Shown here: piece after piece, positions 63,927-64,000 of the stretch | Numbering within the stretch: position 1 is the first letter of the stretch | Layout of the letters: each line of letters starts with the position of its first letter | From: Terebella lapidaria | Lineage: Eukaryota; Annelida; Polychaeta; Terebellida; Terebellidae | Direction of reading: 5' to 3' | Assembly (NCBI GenBank): GCA_949152475.1 | Contig: OX424561.1 | Coordinates: forward strand, 29,320,481 to 29,384,480 | DNA: 64,000 nt | Notes under the pieces: generated by a model | The model's database searches: none | What the model was told of the DNA's origin: nothing | What the model saw: the letters and a program-made list of their open reading frames with translations, nothing else | Made by a program: the position numbers and the translations under genes

Positions 63927-64000
63927 GTGAATATACATGTTACTTCAAACATCATGCAGATTGCAGAGTACATACATTGTACCAGTGGATATTACGGATT

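Overview
This is a eukaryotic window from an animal nuclear genome: spliced genes with GT/AG introns, AT-rich non-coding DNA full of TACATGTA-type words, and dense nested transposons. The gene set plus central-repeat Helentron-like ('pearl'-type) elements, DIRS elements and tRNA-type SINE remnants suit a marine invertebrate. A mollusc or other lophotrochozoan is my best guess; a lancelet is not excluded.

Four host genes can be read. (1) A FAM234-like (ITFG3 family) single-pass membrane protein on the + strand, 6462-19118, 14 coding exons, 1,076 residues. (2) BTBD9 on the - strand, 38890-21990, 11 coding exons, 781 residues (BTB, BACK, two discoidin-like domains), convergent with gene 1. (3) A Dispatched-family 12-TM transporter on the + strand, 56479-60000, with its N-terminal exon(s) not found. 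(4) The first two coding exons of a probable mitochondrial translation initiation factor 2 (MTIF2), + strand, from 63421, running out of the window. The four genes share no evident pathway.

Most of the rest is transposon. The FAM234 intron at 10015-14593 holds a reverse-oriented Helentron-like element (10051-14156) with three tandem arrays, itself split by a second Helentron-like element (11183-12508), followed by a 178-bp pogo/mariner-like MITE. The next intron holds a third family (about 14928-16752). The 11.9-kb BTBD9 intron holds a three-deep nest: a Helentron-like element built on a 147-bp satellite (25590-37164), split by a DIRS tyrosine-recombinase retroelement (27926-36433), which carries a second copy of the same 147-bp family (33851-35970). 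The intergenic space between BTBD9 and Dispatched holds a hAT-like element (41700-54511, 8-bp target duplication) split by a young, GC-rich 12-kb LTR element (42033-54067; 735-bp LTRs differing at about one base, 4-bp target duplication). Its pol shows protease, RT and RNase H but no integrase, and two large extra ORFs of unknown function follow. Next to it is a TA-flanked element filled with palindromic AGCGT..ACGCT words (54951-55946).

The points most worth a second look are the integrase-less LTR element with its internal copy of the polypurine tract and zinc-finger accessory ORFs, the palindrome-filled element, and the shared architecture of four Helentron-like families within 27 kb.
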